DNA of 64,000 bases from an uncultured Lachnospiraceae bacterium (GCA_910578645.1 CAJTQI010000005.1:62001-126000); one strand, 5' to 3'. Positions 53,263-62,954 are shown, numbered from the stretch's first letter. Made by a program: numbers and translations. The notes: generated from the letters alone by a model not told the origin.

Positions 53263-55311
53263 CTACGCTCCCAAATAAATCATCTGGAAAATCTCAAGCT
53301 TCGGCAGATGAATCCTAAGCGTATTTTCCCCGATTGTCTCGGTTTCAACCTTATCCTTCCCCGGCAGAAGGAACGCCTCTTTATCTCCCTTCCCTTTTAC
53401 GTCAATCCAGATATCATACATAGGCGCTACCGGAGACTCTTCCTGTTCATTAATCACCGCAAAATAATCCGTCCCTTCTTTGTTCCATCCCAATACTTCC
53501 ACGAATTTCGGCGCATTGGATGTAAAAGATGCCTCTCCGCGCAAAAAATCAACCATACGGTAAAATACTTTCCGGCTCATATATGGCCTGGACATCTCTA
53601 TCGGCGCGGCAGTCCAGATAATCTTCCCTGCCCCTGTCTCTTTTAACACTGCACATGGGCTTTCCGTATAGATGCCCGGCGGATTGGAATGAATCGCCGC
53701 AAACTCATACGTCCCTGTCATGGTATACGGAAGGGTTTTCGTGGCAAGAACCGTCAGGTTCGTATCATCCACAATCTCCGCTTCCATCTGGTGCATGTCT
53801 ATCGTCAAGGGTGCAAGATGGCTGAAACCTTCAAAGAAACGTCCACCCTCTTCGGTGGGGCTCATATAGGTAAAGTCATGGGCCGTCCGTCCGGTTATCC
53901 GAAGTCCCAGAAGCTTTTGCAGCCTCTCATTTCCGATAGGTCCGCTGATAAACAGACTGCCTCCTTTTTGCAGGTACTTTTCTATGGCGTCCATCTCCTC
54001 TTCCCTGATGTTCGCCACATGGGAGAGAATCAACACCTTGGCCGTCTCACTACCGATATTTTTCGTGCCGATTACCTCGAAGGGGATATTGTTCTCCCGC
54101 AGCACAGAAGCAGCCGCCACAGGCGCCTCCATATAGTAGGCAGGATTAAAACTTTTCTCCATCATACCGATGTCCGTCTCGTTCGGGTCATATTTGGCAT
54201 GGCTTGCAAACCAAATCGCCGCATCATGATACAGGCTCCCGCTTACATATGGCTCAAACTGCCTGGTCTGCCCATAGATGCGCTTCATCATCTTATGATA
54301 GACGTCCGGCACAATGCTTCCGTCGGGATTGATGGCATCCACAAGAATGAACGCCCCGTTATGCACAAGCGCCGTAATCACATGGAGAAGCAGCTCTTCC
54401 TCCGTCTTGGTCGTTGTATGGTACACAAGTTCCGGGTCGCAGCGGGAAGTATGGTACACGAAAGGAAGGTTTGGGGAAACATTCTTATAATATTTATTGA
54501 TAAATGTCTGTTGCAGAAATCCCCCGTAATAATCTCCCCCGGCATAATCGACTGCCTTCATGATATCTTCCGTGCTTCCGTCAATCCACGCTCCGGTAAT
54601 CCTGGAAAACTGATGCTCCACCGTCACATGGGGTTTTACCGCTTTCACACAGTCTGTGGCAAACTTCGCGTATTCCGCAATCCACCGGTCCCTCCGGTAC
54701 GTATAGTCAAGCCAGTCAGGGTCATTCCAGTCAATCCTCCTGGGAAGCTCTTTTCCCGTCTCGTCCTTATATTTCTTCCGGCAACTGGGACAGTAACACA
54801 CTTCCGGGAAAAAGGTCATGTCCAAAAACATCCCCTCGAAATCATACATCGTGTTCATCTCTGTCAGACAGTCCCTGACATACTCCCGATACCCTTCGTT
54901 GTTCGGGCATACAATGCCGTAACGTCCCGTCTTGAAATTGCCCATTCCGCGGTATTCACGCATCCCCTTTCCTTCTGCCGTCACGAGCCGCCATTCCGGG
55001 TGCGCCTCATAGGCCCAGTTGTCAAAAATCTGTGTGAAATACGCAATCACCGCAATCCCATTTTCATGACATTTCCTAATCATATTCCCCAGATAGTCGA
55101 AGCCTTTTAACCCCTCGTGCATCCGTCCAACTTTCGTAGGATAGTAAGCTAACCCCGTATGCGGCCTGCCTTTGACCATGGCCGCCTGGAAACCCGCATC
55201 TTTCAGGGCGTCTACATACTCGTCAATATCAATCCTGCTTAAGAACTCCGGATTCCAATCGTCGATATGCATGTCCAACAAATTCCGTCTGTAATTACCT
55301 TCAATCCACAT
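53263..55311 (-). CDS. Putative glycoside hydrolase (GHL6 plus trimerisation domain)
   Basis: 682 residues, no signal peptide. The N-terminal (beta/alpha) barrel has RIDIDEYVDALKDAGFQAAM, GIAVIAYFTQIFDNWAYEAH, FEGMFLDMTFFPEVCYCPSC (a Cys-x-x-Cys pair after a likely acidic catalytic strand) and VTVEHQFSRITGAWIDG. Around residues 385-500 is a beta-galactosidase-trimerisation-like Rossmann domain (KVLILSHVANIREEEMDAIE, GGSLFISGPIG). These match, from memory, Pfam GHL6 with Glyco_hydro_42M. It should cleave an imported oligosaccharide in the cytoplasm to release the sugar used by the downstream isomerase and epimerase. The exact bond is unknown. Confidence 0.8.
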   Translation of the reverse strand: MWIEGNYRRNLLDMHIDDWNPEFLSRIDIDEYVDALKDAGFQAAMVKGRPHTGLAYYPTKVGRMHEGLKGFDYLGNMIRKCHENGIAVIAYFTQIFDNWAYEAHPEWRLVTAEGKGMREYRGMGNFKTGRYGIVCPNNEGYREYVRDCLTEMNTMYDFEGMFLDMTFFPEVCYCPSCRKKYKDETGKELPRRIDWNDPDWLDYTYRRDRWIAEYAKFATDCVKAVKPHVTVEHQFSRITGAWIDGSTEDIMKAVDYAGGDYYGGFLQQTFINKYYKNVSPNLPFVYHTSRCDPELVYHTTTKTEEELLLHVITALVHNGAFILVDAINPDGSIVPDVYHKMMKRIYGQTRQFEPYVSGSLYHDAAIWFASHAKYDPNETDIGMMEKSFNPAYYMEAPVAAASVLRENNIPFEVIGTKNIGSETAKVLILSHVANIREEEMDAIEKYLQKGGSLFISGPIGNERLQKLLGLRITGRTAHDFTYMSPTEEGGRFFEGFSHLAPLTIDMHQMEAEIVDDTNLTVLATKTLPYTMTGTYEFAAIHSNPPGIYTESPCAVLKETGAGKIIWTAAPIEMSRPYMSRKVFYRMVDFLRGEASFTSNAPKFVEVLGWNKEGTDYFAVINEQEESPVAPMYDIWIDVKGKGDKEAFLLPGKDKVETETIGENTLRIHLPKLEIFQMIYLGA

Positions 55312-55441
55312 AAGTGCCTCCTGATTTAATTGTGATGTTCTCTAACCATCTCTCCTGCACATCCTTATACGGCTTTTGCCACATGCACAAGGAGATAACC
55401 TCCGTCCAAACTACCCTCAACCTGCGCCGGCCATAGCCCTG

Positions 55442-56353
55442 TCAGACGATATGGCCCTGGTCTTTTGTTACAATGTCATCCAAAAACTGGCTCGGGGAAA
55501 TACCCAGAATATTTTTGAATGTCTTACTAAACACATGAATACTTGAAAATCCGGTTAAATTTGCCGCCTCCGTCACATTGACCTTCCCTGACAGCATCAT
55601 CTGCTGCGCTCGTTCAATCCTTACATTTAAGACATATTTGTGCAAAGATACGCCAAGATAAGTCTGGAAAATACTAGTCAAATAGTTGGTAGAAACCCCT
55701 ACCGCCTCCGCTATGCGCTCATTGCCTAAATCCTCCGTCAAATCGCTGCCTAAAATATACTCCACCGCATTCTCGATATGAATCCACGACTTTGTTTTTC
55801 TCCGGTTATTCTCCTGCCCACCCTTAAGCCCGACACAGTTGCGCAAGGTGGTAATCAGCAGTTCCATGCATCCTGCTTTTAAAATCATATTTTTCCCCGA
55901 CCTGTCCTCGAAAAACTCCCGAAGAAGGTTCAGATAACAAAATATCATCCGGTTCCTGTCCGCCTCCGGAATCTCGGCAATCACAGCCTGGTTGCCCAGA
56001 ATATTCTCCTGGCTCGAAACCGTCAGATGTCTTTCATCTTCGTCCAGAACATCTTTGTGCAAAAGACGCTTTCTCTCCTCCGACTCATAGAAATCAAAAT
56101 GTACAATATACTGGATTAAAGACTCTGTCCCATTGGAAACAATTACATGAGTCATATAGGGCGGAATGATAATCGCATTTCCTGTATGAAGGGAATAGCG
56201 GAAACCGTCCAGAATAAAATCCGCGCTTCCCGCCGCTATATAAGTAAACACATTGTCGATATCTTTCCATTTCCCTGATAGAGATGCCTCTTTTTTCAGC
56301 CTGACCATTCTCACATAAGGGCTAATCTGTTCAAATCCGGATATATCAATCAT
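55442..56353 (-). CDS. AraC family transcriptional regulator, operon-encoded
   Basis: 303 residues. A cupin sensor (LDGFRYSLHTGNAIIIPPYM) is followed by an alpha-helical linker and two helix-turn-helix units (IAEAVGVSTNYLTSIFQTYL and AANLTGFSSIHVFSKTFK). It lies inside the sugar operon between the permease and glycosidase genes, 16 bases past the permease stop. It very likely senses the operon's sugar and activates the operon from a promoter upstream of the binding-protein gene. No clear operator was identified. Confidence 0.9.
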   Translation of the reverse strand: MIDISGFEQISPYVRMVRLKKEASLSGKWKDIDNVFTYIAAGSADFILDGFRYSLHTGNAIIIPPYMTHVIVSNGTESLIQYIVHFDFYESEERKRLLHKDVLDEDERHLTVSSQENILGNQAVIAEIPEADRNRMIFCYLNLLREFFEDRSGKNMILKAGCMELLITTLRNCVGLKGGQENNRRKTKSWIHIENAVEYILGSDLTEDLGNERIAEAVGVSTNYLTSIFQTYLGVSLHKYVLNVRIERAQQMMLSGKVNVTEAANLTGFSSIHVFSKTFKNILGISPSQFLDDIVTKDQGHIV

Positions 56354-56369
56354 TCTCTGTTCACTCCCG

Positions 56370-57203
56370 TCAGCCTTTAACTGCCCCCGCCATCATACCT
56401 TCCATAATCTTATTATAAAAGAATAGATAGATGATTAAAACAGGTATCGTCGCCATGGCAAGCGCCGCCAGAAGAAGCGTATAGCTTGTAGAATACTGGG
56501 AGGTAAAATAAGTTAACCCCAACGGAATCGTCTTCAACTCTTCCTTGGAAATCAGCACCTGCGCAAAGGGGAACTCATTCCATACATGCATAAAAGTCAA
56601 TATCACCACCGTAGAAAGAATCGGACGGCAAATCGGCATAATAATCGTAAACATTGTCCGCGGCAGACTCGCTCCGTCTATGGACGCCGCATCCTCAAGG
56701 TCCACCGAAATACCTTTGATATAACTGTCTATCAGGAATACGGACGTAGGCAGCTCCATCGCCACATAAATGGGAATCAGGGAAAAGTAATTGTTCAAAA
56801 GCCCAAGCTTCTTCTCCTGTATAAAAATCGGCACGATTAATGCATAAATAGGCACCATCATCGCCGCCATCAGCACACCGTAGACGATATTCCTCCCACG
56901 GAAACGGTATCTGGAAAGCAGATAACCAAGGATAAAAGAAATCACAAGCACCAAAAGAAGCGAAATAATGCTGTTAAACAGGCTGTTGAATGCAAAAGTC
57001 CCGAAATTTGCCCGGCTAAACGCTTTGACATAGTTGTCCAAATGTATTTTCCCCGGAAGGTTCACCGGGCTGATATTAAATTCCGCATCCGTCTTGACGG
57101 ACGAATAAAGCAGCCATACTACCGGAAAAATACAGGTTAACGACAAGAACAGAATCGGCACATTTACGAAAAAATTAGCAAGATACCGTTTTGTTTTATC
57201 CAT
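56370..57203 (-). CDS. Sugar ABC transporter permease (MalG/AraQ type)
   Basis: 277 residues with six helices. The EAA loop that contacts the ATPase reads DAASIDGASLPRTMFTIIMP. CUT1 family, second permease. Its ATG shares one base with the stop of the first permease. The operon has no ATPase of its own, so a shared MsmK-like ATPase encoded elsewhere is expected. GGAAGGA precedes the ATG. Confidence 0.93.
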   Translation of the reverse strand: MDKTKRYLANFFVNVPILFLSLTCIFPVVWLLYSSVKTDAEFNISPVNLPGKIHLDNYVKAFSRANFGTFAFNSLFNSIISLLLVLVISFILGYLLSRYRFRGRNIVYGVLMAAMMVPIYALIVPIFIQEKKLGLLNNYFSLIPIYVAMELPTSVFLIDSYIKGISVDLEDAASIDGASLPRTMFTIIMPICRPILSTVVILTFMHVWNEFPFAQVLISKEELKTIPLGLTYFTSQYSTSYTLLLAALAMATIPVLIIYLFFYNKIMEGMMAGAVKG

Positions 57204-58093
57204 CAGTCCTTCCTCCTTCCCATAACAAGCTGTATCGCCGCGCTAATCAAAAGCGCAAGCACGAGAATCGTAACCGCAATCGCCGCGCCCATACCAAAAT
57301 TACCGAACCGAAACGTATATTCATAACAGTACATTGCCAAGGACTCCGTCGCCCTGCCTGGACCGCCGTTGGTCAACGCTACAAGATGGTCGTATATCTT
57401 CATCGTGCCGCCCGCGCACAGGATAATACAGACTTTGAGGGAATCCCAAATCATAGGCAGCGTAATATAAACAGATTTCTTAAATCCTGTCGCCCCGTCA
57501 ATCTCGGCACACTCAAACACTTCCTGGGGAATGGCAGAAATCCCACTCATCAGAATAATCATATACAGACCAATATACTGCCAGATTACAGGAATCGAAA
57601 CCATCCGCAACACAATATCCTGGTCGTCCAGCCAAAACCGTATCCAGTCGGGACGGCCGATTGCGGTCAGAAACGCATTCAAAAGACCATAGTTTGAATT
57701 GTAGATAAAGCGCCATACATAACCTACCACAATGGGCGCCATCACCACTGGAAAGAAAATAACCGCCCGGTGGAACGTCTTTAATTTCAGACGCCTAATC
57801 GTCATCAGGAATGCGATGATAAGCGCAATCCCCACCTGTCCTACCGTGCACACCACACACAAAAACAACGTGTTCTTCGTTACAAGCCAGAAATCGGAAG
57901 ACTGCAGCATCGTCGCATAATTATCAAGCCCTACGAATTTGGGAGCACCGATTCCTTTCCACTTTGTCAAGCTATAATATATGGATATGATAAGCGGGTA
58001 AACCATCACATACACAAAATAGATAAAGGGAATAAGTACCAATGCATAAATCCCGGCTTTCTGTTTATTATTCCGTATCTCACGGATATTCAT
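57203..58093 (-). CDS. Sugar ABC transporter permease (MalF/UgpA type)
   Basis: 296 residues from the ATG at 58093 (GGAAGGTGG at 4 bases); a longer frame to 58123 lacks a site. Six helices and the EAA loop ECAEIDGATGFKKSVYITL. CUT1 family, first permease, paired with the next gene. It imports the sugar bound by the lipoprotein encoded just upstream. Confidence 0.93.
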   Translation of the reverse strand: MNIREIRNNKQKAGIYALVLIPFIYFVYVMVYPLIISIYYSLTKWKGIGAPKFVGLDNYATMLQSSDFWLVTKNTLFLCVVCTVGQVGIALIIAFLMTIRRLKLKTFHRAVIFFPVVMAPIVVGYVWRFIYNSNYGLLNAFLTAIGRPDWIRFWLDDQDIVLRMVSIPVIWQYIGLYMIILMSGISAIPQEVFECAEIDGATGFKKSVYITLPMIWDSLKVCIILCAGGTMKIYDHLVALTNGGPGRATESLAMYCYEYTFRFGNFGMGAAIAVTILVLALLISAAIQLVMGRRKD

Positions 58094-58219
58094 CAATCCA
58101 CCTTCCTTCCACAAAGCGGGCATAACCTGTTACCCACAAGAATAAAGCCAGCCGGGATTCCGCTCCTGCAAGTTTTCCGACAGGATTTTGCGGATTACCC
58201 GGCTTCCTAATTATCCTAT

Positions 58220-59647
58220 TTAATAGTTTGCCTCCAAAGTAGACTGACAGTCAGCCGCCATATCTTCGGGCGTCATCGTGCCTGCAATCAACTGCTGGGT
58301 ATCCGCATAGAGAACACCTGAGCCGATTTCTGCCGGCAGCACACAGTCAAAAATAGAACAGTTATTCATCGTAGCCGCCAACTCATAGTACTCTGCAAAC
58401 AACGGGTTTAACGTAGAAGTATCTGCGTTCGCCGCTTTACCCGCGGAGATGAAGCCCTGCTGCAAAGCATCGTCTGCATATTCACCCGTAGTAACCGTTT
58501 TTAAAAATGCCAGACACGCCGTCAAGTCATCACCCTCAAGCCCGCTGCTGATTAAGTAATTCCAACCCGCACCTGCAGCCGTGTCATACTTCGTGCCCGA
58601 CTCGCCTTCCACTGCAGGCATCAGTCCCACATGGGTGGAGGAAAGTACATCCTCAGGACAGTTATCAATCATCGTTCCCACAGACCATGCGCCGTCGAAG
58701 AACATCGCCGCCTGTTTATTATAGTACAACGCAAACATCTCATCCTGGTCGATGGAATTCATATCTTCATTGAAATACTGCGCAACATCCTGAAATCCTG
58801 CGAGAGCCCTTACAAACGCCTCATCCGTGAATTTTGCTCCCTCGTTGTTGGCCAGACTGTCAAACCATGCCTGGTCGATATATTTGTAGGCATAAGTATT
58901 GAACACTGCAGATTCTGCGAGCCACTGGTCCTTATTACCCATGGCAATCGGCGTATATCCTGCCGCCTTGATTTTCTCACAATCTTCCAGCAATTCCGTC
59001 CAAGTCTCCGGCCATCCGTCAATTCCGCATTCCTCAAAAATCGCTTCATTATATACCCCGATACAATTGGCCTGCATCTGGAACGGAACACCCCACTGTG
59101 TGCCGTCGTAAGTACAATCCGCAAAAGCGCCGTCCACATATGCCCCTGCCCACTCGGAATCGGCGGAAATATACTGGTCCGCCGCCTGGATAACGCCCGC
59201 GTCCGCAAATGTCGGAAGCATATCACCCTTGGAAAGCCATACATCGGGAAGCTCATCTCCTGCCATCAGGGTTGTCAGTTTCTCCTGGTAATTGTTTGAA
59301 TCGGTAAAAACAAATTCGATATTGACATCCGGGTTCTCTTCCATGAATTTATTCGCCGCATTCCAGAATGCCTTGGAAGTTCCCGCCCCGTCGTCCTCAT
59401 GGAAATGGAAGAAAGAAAAAGAGCCCGATAATCCTCCGCCCGACGCGTCCGCAGATTCTGTCCCGGCGCCATCGTCGCTCTCAGACACCGCATCGTCCGC
59501 CGCAGGCGCTGTCTCATCTGCTGCCGAATCCTGTGCCGGTTCGCTGTCCGCTGCTGGCGCCGATGCATCCCCGCATCCGGCAGCCGACAATACCATAGCT
59601 GCTGCAAGCATCGCCGCAAAGGTTTTGTTCATGCTTTTTGCTTTCAT
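58220..59647 (-). CDS. Sugar ABC transporter substrate-binding lipoprotein
   Basis: 475 residues. Lipoprotein signal (VLSAAGC lipobox), then an Ala/Asp/Ser-rich linker of ~45 residues and an SBP_bac_1 fold (ENPDVNIEFVFTDSNNYQEK, GYTPIAMGNKDQWLAES, AAMFFDGAWSVGTMID). It binds the sugar or oligosaccharide for the CUT1 permeases and sits first in the operon, with AAGGAGGA before the ATG. The ligand is unknown; the downstream enzymes suggest an oligosaccharide containing a rare aldose. Confidence 0.92.
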   Translation of the reverse strand: MKAKSMNKTFAAMLAAAMVLSAAGCGDASAPAADSEPAQDSAADETAPAADDAVSESDDGAGTESADASGGGLSGSFSFFHFHEDDGAGTSKAFWNAANKFMEENPDVNIEFVFTDSNNYQEKLTTLMAGDELPDVWLSKGDMLPTFADAGVIQAADQYISADSEWAGAYVDGAFADCTYDGTQWGVPFQMQANCIGVYNEAIFEECGIDGWPETWTELLEDCEKIKAAGYTPIAMGNKDQWLAESAVFNTYAYKYIDQAWFDSLANNEGAKFTDEAFVRALAGFQDVAQYFNEDMNSIDQDEMFALYYNKQAAMFFDGAWSVGTMIDNCPEDVLSSTHVGLMPAVEGESGTKYDTAAGAGWNYLISSGLEGDDLTACLAFLKTVTTGEYADDALQQGFISAGKAANADTSTLNPLFAEYYELAATMNNCSIFDCVLPAEIGSGVLYADTQQLIAGTMTPEDMAADCQSTLEANY

Positions 59648-60053
59648 AATTTATCCTCCTTTTAAGACATCTCCCAAAATTTACTTTTTATTCCTATGCC
59701 ATACAGGTTTCCCGTTTATATAGAACACTATAAATTTGTCTTCCGTATCAATTTTTGCTCTTTATGTGCAAAAGCTGCATCTTAGGAATAATCCCAGTTT
59801 TTTCAGGAAATTAGTTGCCCAATTTGTCTACTTCTATCAAATCATCTTCTTCTCTTTGTTCCAATTCTTTGATGTTTTCAACAAATTTTCTCTTTACATT
59901 TATATATTTTAATACATAATCCACTGTTTGGCTTTGGCGATTACAATTATTATTTGTCATTTTCTACAGGAAATGAGTGTGGATTATAACGGATAGTAGT
60001 ATACGGGTTTATCCACAGCAAGGAATGCAACATTCTGGAATTATATTCTTAAA
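59648..60053. other. Intergenic stretch upstream of the sugar operon
   Basis: Must contain the sugar operon promoter on the minus strand. No clean -35/-10 pair or operator could be assigned; the stretch is AT-rich with no coding signal. Confidence 0.4.
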
Positions 60054-60363
60054 AGGATTAGGGTGTCAAAAAGTGCATTGTATATATAAGTTGCAATAGC
60101 AGATTGCATAAATGTTCCCTTGTGTCCGTCTGCGTCACATGGATTTTCTAAACTATTCCGGAAAATCTATGGAAACGGACGTAGCCGCACTCTATTCGCC
60201 ATCCAGGCGAACATCGTACTTTTCGGGACATTCATGTCCCGAAATTACTGGAAACTTCACGGAACATTAAGAAAATCTCATATTCCTCCGAAGGACAACT
60301 TCGTGAACATTTATACAATCTGCCAGTGAAATTTTATGATAGCACCTTTTGATACTCTAATCC
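60054..60363. repeat. Foldback (MITE-like) element, long copy
   Basis: Outer inverted repeats AGGATTAGGGTGTCAAAAAG (from 60054) and the matching GATACTCTAATCC end (to 60363). A second inverted pair lies at 60100-60117/60305-60322 (17 of 18 bp). Inside are short hairpins, including TTTCGGGACA/TGTCCCGAAA (60221-60244) and TTCGCC/GGCGAA (60195-60211). No transposase-like frame is present. The short relative is at 8544-8623. Confidence 0.7.
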
Positions 60364-60404
60364 AAAAAGGAAATCATCCCGAATATAGGAATAAGAAGAT
60401 TAAG

Positions 60405-60452
60405 AAAAAAAACAGGAGCCTTACCCTCAGTGAACAAAGGATAAGATTCCTG
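60405..60452 (-). terminator. Terminator after the acyltransferase-like gene
   Basis: Long imperfect stem CAGGAGCCTTACCC with its partner ending ATTCCTG, containing the 15-base motif seen at 9651 and 30109, and eight T on the minus strand. Confidence 0.7.
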
Positions 60453-60468
60453 TATAAAACATCCAAGC

Positions 60469-61299
60469 CTATTTATCATATACCGGCACGTCCATAACAC
60501 CCCATGCCACGCCAATCAATGTTCCGGCTAAAGCAAGTTCTTTGGCACGTCTCTGGAGACTGGTATTCTCGGACAGGCTGGCATAATCCGTCATCGTGGT
60601 ATCCGGAACCTGGAACAGCCATTCCAAAAAGTCCTTAGCCTCTGGTTCTTCTTTCACAATCGTAAATCTGTTCCGAAAAGACTTAATGTGGGATGTCTCA
60701 GGCAGAATCGACGCCAACACAGGAGAAAGAAGCCATGACTCGCATACATACTTGTCATACACATAGTCGCCGTAATATGTAGCGAAAAATTTTCCTGCCT
60801 CCTCAAAGGAGCTGTCAACTGATGCGTCTGTTATGTCTGCGTCGGAAGGGATATGTACATAGAGCACGTTCTTTCCTTCATACTCGCCAAACTGGTACTC
60901 TAACGCGCCGATGCGGAAAATTTCCATAGAAATCTGATGGAACGTCCACCATCCCCTGTCGAAAAACATCCGTCCGTTTTTCTTCTGACACTCCCGGATA
61001 AATCTCGTATAGCATTTCATCGTATCCGTAAACACTTCCACCGGAATATTTTTTTCTTTATAATTTTCAAATGTACGGCACATGCTTTGCAGTTGGCAGT
61101 ACAACATCTTCATATTGCCTTCATCTTCCTGCAAAGCAACTTTTAAATCGTTATACGCCTGGGCCGCAGTCTCTCTCTTAGTCAATTGTTTTATATAAGG
61201 GGCAAGCGGCTCCAAATCCAAATCTGCGCCAATCTCCTCCAACTGCTTTACCATCTCCGGCTGTAAATCGAGTAAGCGGTATAATTCTTTTTGTTCCAT
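60469..61299 (-). CDS. Acyltransferase-domain protein, GNAT_C/DUF5596-like
   Basis: 276 residues from the ATG at 61299 with GGAGGAG upstream. N-terminal helical part (LLDLQPEMVKQLEEIGADLD), then RFIRECQKKNGRMFFDRGWW, ALEYQFGEYEGKNVLYVHIP, DITDASVDSSFEEAGKFFAT and CESWLLSPVLASILPETS. This pattern matches, from memory, small acyltransferase-like proteins with a GNAT_C domain; I cannot verify. It follows the amino acid ABC ATPase by 64 bases on the same strand and ends in a strong terminator, so it is probably the last gene of that operon. Substrate unknown. Confidence 0.65.
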   Translation of the reverse strand: MEQKELYRLLDLQPEMVKQLEEIGADLDLEPLAPYIKQLTKRETAAQAYNDLKVALQEDEGNMKMLYCQLQSMCRTFENYKEKNIPVEVFTDTMKCYTRFIRECQKKNGRMFFDRGWWTFHQISMEIFRIGALEYQFGEYEGKNVLYVHIPSDADITDASVDSSFEEAGKFFATYYGDYVYDKYVCESWLLSPVLASILPETSHIKSFRNRFTIVKEEPEAKDFLEWLFQVPDTTMTDYASLSENTSLQRRAKELALAGTLIGVAWGVMDVPVYDK

Positions 61300-61363
61300 C
61301 GTTCTCCTCCATTTTGTAGTGATATACTTTTGGAATCTCTCTTCCACCTGCCCACAGCTTCAC

Positions 61364-62149
61364 TCACCCCTGGGCATACCTTGTCAGGAACTGTTTCGTC
61401 CTCTCTTCCCGGGGATGGTCAATCACTTGTTTCGGCTCGCCCTGTTCCACAATCACTCCGTCATCCATGAAAATCAACTGGTCAGACACGTCCCTGGCAA
61501 AAGCCATCTCGTGGGTCACAATAATCATGGTCGTCTTCTGCTCGGCAAGTCCGCGGATTACTTTAAGCACTTCCCCCGTCAGCTCCGGGTCCAGGGCGGA
61601 AGTGGGCTCGTCGAAACAGAGGATATCCGGTTTCAGCGCCAACGCCCTGGCAATGGCCACACGCTGCTGCTGCCCGCCGGACAGTTGGTGAGGATAGTGG
61701 GACATACGGTCCGCAAGTCCCATCTCTGCAAGAAGCTCTATGCCGTGTTCTTCAATCTTTGCATAGATTTCCTTTTTATTCTGCTTAAAATCCGCACGTT
61801 CTTTGGCCAATAATTTCTCTGCCAACATCACATTTTCCAACGCCGTATACTGAGGAAACAGATTAAACGACTGGAATACCATCCCGAAATGCAGACGCTT
61901 CGTGCGAAGAGCCTTTTCCTGCTCCTTAAGGGGCATAGCGGCATCAAAAAGCGTTTCCCCCTTCACGGAAATTGTACCCTTGTCAGGTGTTTCCAGGAAA
62001 TTCAGGCAGCGCAAAAGCGTCGTCTTGCCTGAACCTGAAGAACCGATGATGGCGAGCGCGTTGCCCTCTTCCAACGAAAAGCTGACATCGTTTAACACCA
62101 TCGTAGAATCAAATTGTTTTCCTATATTTTTTACTTCCAGAATCGCCAT
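61364..62149 (-). CDS. Polar amino acid ABC transporter ATP-binding protein
   Basis: 261 residues. Walker A GSSGSGKTTLL, Q-loop FQSFNLFPQYT, ABC signature LSGGQQQRVAIARAL, Walker B DILCFDEPTSALDP and the switch His in IIVTHEMAFA. GlnQ/PAAT family. It has a ~10-residue insertion rich in Lys/Asn (KERADFKQNKKEIYAK) after the signature's preceding helix. The permease gene lies 31 bases upstream. Confidence 0.95.
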   Translation of the reverse strand: MAILEVKNIGKQFDSTMVLNDVSFSLEEGNALAIIGSSGSGKTTLLRCLNFLETPDKGTISVKGETLFDAAMPLKEQEKALRTKRLHFGMVFQSFNLFPQYTALENVMLAEKLLAKERADFKQNKKEIYAKIEEHGIELLAEMGLADRMSHYPHQLSGGQQQRVAIARALALKPDILCFDEPTSALDPELTGEVLKVIRGLAEQKTTMIIVTHEMAFARDVSDQLIFMDDGVIVEQGEPKQVIDHPREERTKQFLTRYAQG

Positions 62150-62180
62150 CTGTATGCATACCTTTCATTATTTTACTCTA

Positions 62181-62837
62181 TTACTTAAAGTAATCTAACT
62201 TCCGCTCAATATAATTAAACAGCAAAGTCAGGATGCCAACAAAAATCAAATAAAATACGCCCGTATAGAATAAGGGCCATGTAAGGCCGTTACTCTTCAT
62301 GAATGAATACCCCGCAAAAGTCAGCTCATAGGCGGCAATCATACGCGCCAGGGAAGTGTCTTTTACCAACGTAATAATCTCATTGGACATAGGAGGTACA
62401 ACACGTTTCACCATCTGAAGAAGCGTAACCTGAAAGAAAATCTGGCTTTTGGTCATGCCAAGCACTTGTCCTGCCTCCCGCTGGCCCGCCGGAACGCCTT
62501 CGATACCGCCCCGGAAAATGACGGAGAAATAACAGGCATAGTTGATACTGAATGCTACCACGGTTGCAGTGATACGCCCCGCCTCATTACCGCTCCATAT
62601 GTTATGCCCAAGCCAAAGTCCGGGACCATAGAATATAATAATAAGCTGCAACATAAGCGGTGTCCCCCGGATAATCCAGACCAACACCTGTATGAGATAA
62701 CGCAGCGGACTAAACCTGCTGATAGAGCCAAATGCCAAAACTAACCCAAGGGGCAGTGAAAACAGCAAGGTAAACAAAAAAATCTGAAAGGTCGTAAGCA
62801 AACCGCCCAACAGTGATTGTGTAACACTCCAAAACAT
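62181..62837 (-). CDS. Polar amino acid ABC transporter permease
   Basis: 218 residues with five helices, His/Glu/Gln permease (HEQRo) type. The EAA loop sits in GVPAGQREAGQVLGMTKSQI. It forms a homodimer with the ATPase encoded downstream and works with the binding protein encoded upstream. AAAGGAG precedes the ATG. Confidence 0.94.
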   Translation of the reverse strand: MFWSVTQSLLGGLLTTFQIFLFTLLFSLPLGLVLAFGSISRFSPLRYLIQVLVWIIRGTPLMLQLIIIFYGPGLWLGHNIWSGNEAGRITATVVAFSINYACYFSVIFRGGIEGVPAGQREAGQVLGMTKSQIFFQVTLLQMVKRVVPPMSNEIITLVKDTSLARMIAAYELTFAGYSFMKSNGLTWPLFYTGVFYLIFVGILTLLFNYIERKLDYFK

Positions 62838-62925
62838 AGATACTTCTCCTTTACCGAAGTCTGTTCCTCCGTTTTATGCCTGGTGGCATATGTCATACAC
62901 ATTATACGGTTTCCCGACAAACTGA

Positions 62926-62954
62926 CATAACGGCCTCTCCCCGAAGCCGTTATG
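62926..62954 (-). terminator. Hairpin between binding protein and permease genes
   Basis: Arms CATAACGGC (62926-62934) and GCCGTTATG (62946-62954), perfect, with no T run. Such stems often protect the upstream binding-protein mRNA or reduce read-through, giving an excess of the binding protein. Confidence 0.55.

Noticed and set aside
53689..55110. A 473-codon plus-strand frame opposite the glycosidase gene
   Set aside because: It is the antisense shadow of a gene with clear domain motifs; the codon bias of the real gene leaves the opposite strand open.
60120..60329. A 69-codon plus-strand frame
   Set aside because: It lies wholly inside the foldback element, whose inverted repeats and hairpins explain the sequence better.
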